Positions 44,049 to 45,613 of a stretch of 45,613 nt of DNA are shown here, piece by piece; within the stretch, counting starts at the first letter, position 1, and every line of letters begins with the position of its first letter. The stretch is from NCBI RefSeq assembly GCF_005887615.1, contig NZ_VANS01000010.1, positions 1-45,613 on the forward strand. Reading direction: 5' to 3'. The DNA comes from Sulfitobacter sabulilitoris (GTDB lineage Bacteria > Pseudomonadota > Alphaproteobacteria > Rhodobacterales > Rhodobacteraceae). Under the pieces are notes generated by a model, which saw nothing but the letters and a program-made list of their open reading frames with translations, did not search any database and had not been told where the DNA came from. The position numbers and the translations under genes are program-made.

Positions 44049-45245
44049 GGCATCGGCGAACAGGCGTGCCAGCTTGGCGGCTTCGATTGTCACATCATGC
44101 CGGGCCAGAACGCGCGCGCGCCCCGAGCGCCCCATTTCGGTCAGGCTGTCGGTCGGGGTCCTGTCGAGCGACAGGATCGCACGCGCCAAGGCATCCGTGT
44201 CACCCGCCGGCACCAGCCAGCCGGTCTCGCCCTCCTGCACCAGCTCCGGCGTGCCGGCGATGGCGGTGCTGATCACCGGTCGGGCGGCGGCCATGGCCTC
44301 CATCACGACCATCGGCAGACCTTCGGCAAAGCTGGGCATCACCAGCCCGTGCGCCTGGCCGATCTCGGCGCGCACGCGGCGCTCATCGACCCAGCCGGTC
44401 AGCGTGATGTTTCCTCCAAGCCCGAGATCGGCGATCGCCGCTTCGATCGCGCCGCGCATCGCGCCCTCGCCGATCAGGGTCAGATGGCACTGGGGCGCCT
44501 GCGCGATCACCTGCGCCATCGCCCGCACCAGCAGCATGTGGCCCTTCTGCTCGACGAAGCGGCCGATCGCGACAAGGCGGCGGGGACCATCGGACAGGGG
44601 TGGCGGATCCGGAAACGCCTCCGGATCGATGCCGCAATGCACCACATGCACCTTGTCCCAATCCTCGAACGCGGCCCAGCGATAGATCTGGCTGCGGCCG
44701 AACTGGCTGATCGCGATGGCGAACGCCGCGTTGTGCACCTTGTCGCCAAGCGACAGCGCGCGGGGAGCGTCGAATTCCTCGGGACCGTGCACGGTAAAGC
44801 TGTAGCATGGGGCCCCGAGCGCATGCGCCAGCATCGCGACCGTGGTGGCGTTCGTCCCGAAATGCGCATGCAGATGCGTGATGCCCCGAGCGGCGCAGCG
44901 GTTGGCCACCGCGCAGCCTTCGGCGAAATACACCAGGTGCCGCAGCACACCGACCTGCGACCGGGCCCCGACCCGCCACGCCATCGCCAGTGCACGCAGC
45001 CATCGACGCGGCGCGCGGATCAGGCAGACCTGAACCGCCATGAAAAGCGCCAGGGCCCCCTGTTCCAGCACATAGTCGGTGCGGGCTTCTTCGGCGCGGT
45101 CCTGATCATCGACCAGCGGATCGCCGGGGCGTCGCATCGCGATGCGGCTGACATCCACGCCCCGACGTTCGAGCGCGCGGATCTCGCGGCGGATAAAACT
45201 GTGCGAGGGCTGCGGATAGGTGTTCAGGACATACGCGATTTTCAA
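44019..45245 (-). CDS. GT4-family glycosyltransferase
   Basis: A 408-residue retaining GT-B enzyme. Family landmarks are KIAYVLNTYPQPSHSFIRRE at the N-terminus, HLHAHFGTNATTVAMLAH, FTVHGPEEFD, VAIGRFVEQKGHMLL, LIGEGAMR and the C-terminal donor-site motif FAEGLPMVVMEAMAAARPVI, with E-x7-E spacing. The start is taken as TTG at 45245, with TAGG/AGGT about 7 bases upstream and the protein then beginning MKIAY as in relatives; a second TTG two codons earlier is possible, and no ATG fits. It is divergent from the flippase across the junction of the circular sequence and converges on the GT2 gene with a 30-bp overlap. Confidence 0.9.
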   Translation of the reverse strand: MKIAYVLNTYPQPSHSFIRREIRALERRGVDVSRIAMRRPGDPLVDDQDRAEEARTDYVLEQGALALFMAVQVCLIRAPRRWLRALAMAWRVGARSQVGVLRHLVYFAEGCAVANRCAARGITHLHAHFGTNATTVAMLAHALGAPCYSFTVHGPEEFDAPRALSLGDKVHNAAFAIAISQFGRSQIYRWAAFEDWDKVHVVHCGIDPEAFPDPPPLSDGPRRLVAIGRFVEQKGHMLLVRAMAQVIAQAPQCHLTLIGEGAMRGAIEAAIADLGLGGNITLTGWVDERRVRAEIGQAHGLVMPSFAEGLPMVVMEAMAAARPVISTAIAGTPELVQEGETGWLVPAGDTDALARAILSLDRTPTDSLTEMGRSGRARVLARHDVTIEAAKLARLFADASAPARPSDG

Positions 45246-45314
45246 GGACAATACCTAACGGGGACAAAGCTTCCGCCCTTTGTATCCAGCGCGCCGGATC
45301 ATGGGAAGGGCGCA

Positions 45315-45613
45315 AACCCCCGACCGTGCCACAGGTGGATATAAGCGCTAGAAGGCCGGTGCCCTACCGACTAGATTGCCCGGAAGCGATGAACAGGAGA
45401 ACGACACCGCGATGACCACCGGCGCATCCGTATGGACCGGCAACCGGCTGATGGCGCGTGTTGCCCGCTCTTCGTCCTTCATCATCCTCGGCTACGGGGG
45501 GTCGCAGGCGATGCGGCTGGCCGCCAACCTGATCCTGACGCGCCTGCTGTTTCCCGAGGCATTCGGATTGATGGCGCTGATCACAGTGGTGACGGTCGGG
45601 CTGGCCATGTTTT
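45315..45613. repeat. Right copy of the 299-bp terminal repeat
   Basis: This stretch is an exact copy of bases 1-299. It is the assembly overlap of the circular molecule and should be removed when the 45,314-bp unit is counted. Confidence 0.95.
45412..45613 (+). CDS. Partial second reading of the flippase gene
   Basis: These bases repeat the first 202 bases of the flippase gene that begins at 98. It is not a second gene or a truncated copy: it is the same gene met again after going once round the circle. Confidence 0.93.
   Translation, partial: MTTGASVWTGNRLMARVARSSSFIILGYGGSQAMRLAANLILTRLLFPEAFGLMALITVVTVGLAMF

Noticed and set aside
45412-45613. A truncated duplicate flippase gene at the right end
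   Set aside because: It is identical to 98-299 and simply the start of the same gene seen again because the molecule is circular.

Overview
The window is one complete circular replicon of 45,314 bp read once round. Bases 45315-45613 repeat bases 1-299 exactly, so the last 299 bp are the assembly overlap and the oligosaccharide flippase gene at the left end is continuous across the junction. The GC-rich sequence, a DnaA-like replication initiator beside parA-parB, an ExoY/Wzz-type polysaccharide locus, and a hybrid PKS/NRPS whose adenylation domain carries a luciferase-like monooxygenase all point to an extrachromosomal element of a marine alphaproteobacterium, most likely of the roseobacter group (Rhodobacterales). 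That assignment comes from family knowledge, not from a search.

Layout. (1) 98-4670: flippase facing a leftward operon of exoY-type sugar transferase, CpsD-like P-loop protein and Wzz-like chain-length protein. (2) 5254-8456: M20 metallopeptidase, then a leftward MarR regulator/Bcr-CflA efflux pair. (3) 8636-19329: a tightly packed leftward catabolic operon of RidA-like protein, acyl-CoA dehydrogenase, crotonase, embedded MarR, SDR, 2-aminobenzoyl-CoA (or salicylyl-CoA) monooxygenase/reductase, hotdog thioesterase and the two subunits of an indolepyruvate-type ferredoxin oxidoreductase, with a second MarR upstream. (4) 19580-23087: replication and partition module, with the probable origin at 20276-20658 and probable parS palindromes at the end of parB. 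(5) 23289-26702: GT2 glycosyltransferase, WecG/TagA-type glycosyltransferase and O-antigen ligase/polymerase-like membrane protein. (6) 26911-44048: one long rightward run of PKS (KS-AT-KR-DH-ACP-TE), GT2, NRPS (formyltransferase, part of a C domain, A domain with inserted luciferase-like monooxygenase, PCP), phosphopantetheinyl transferase, two SGNH-type proteins (the second fused to a clan GH-A-like glycosidase domain) and a GT2. (7) 44019-45245: a leftward GT4 gene, divergent from the flippase.

How it may work together. Regions 1, 5, 6 and 7 together hold most of a Wzx/Wzy-type surface polysaccharide system: initiating transferase, four further glycosyltransferases, flippase, polymerase/ligase candidate, chain-length protein and P-loop partner. 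The PKS/NRPS genes sit inside this set and are translationally coupled to glycosyltransferase and SGNH genes. The most interesting reading is that a small formylated, oxidised aminoacyl-polyketide is made here and attached to, or built into, the polysaccharide. Region 3 looks like aerobic CoA-dependent degradation of an indole/anthranilate compound. It has no CoA ligase, so the ferredoxin oxidoreductase may itself make the aryl-CoA. I see no relaxase, type IV secretion gene, transposase, toxin-antitoxin pair, tRNA, rRNA or CRISPR array.
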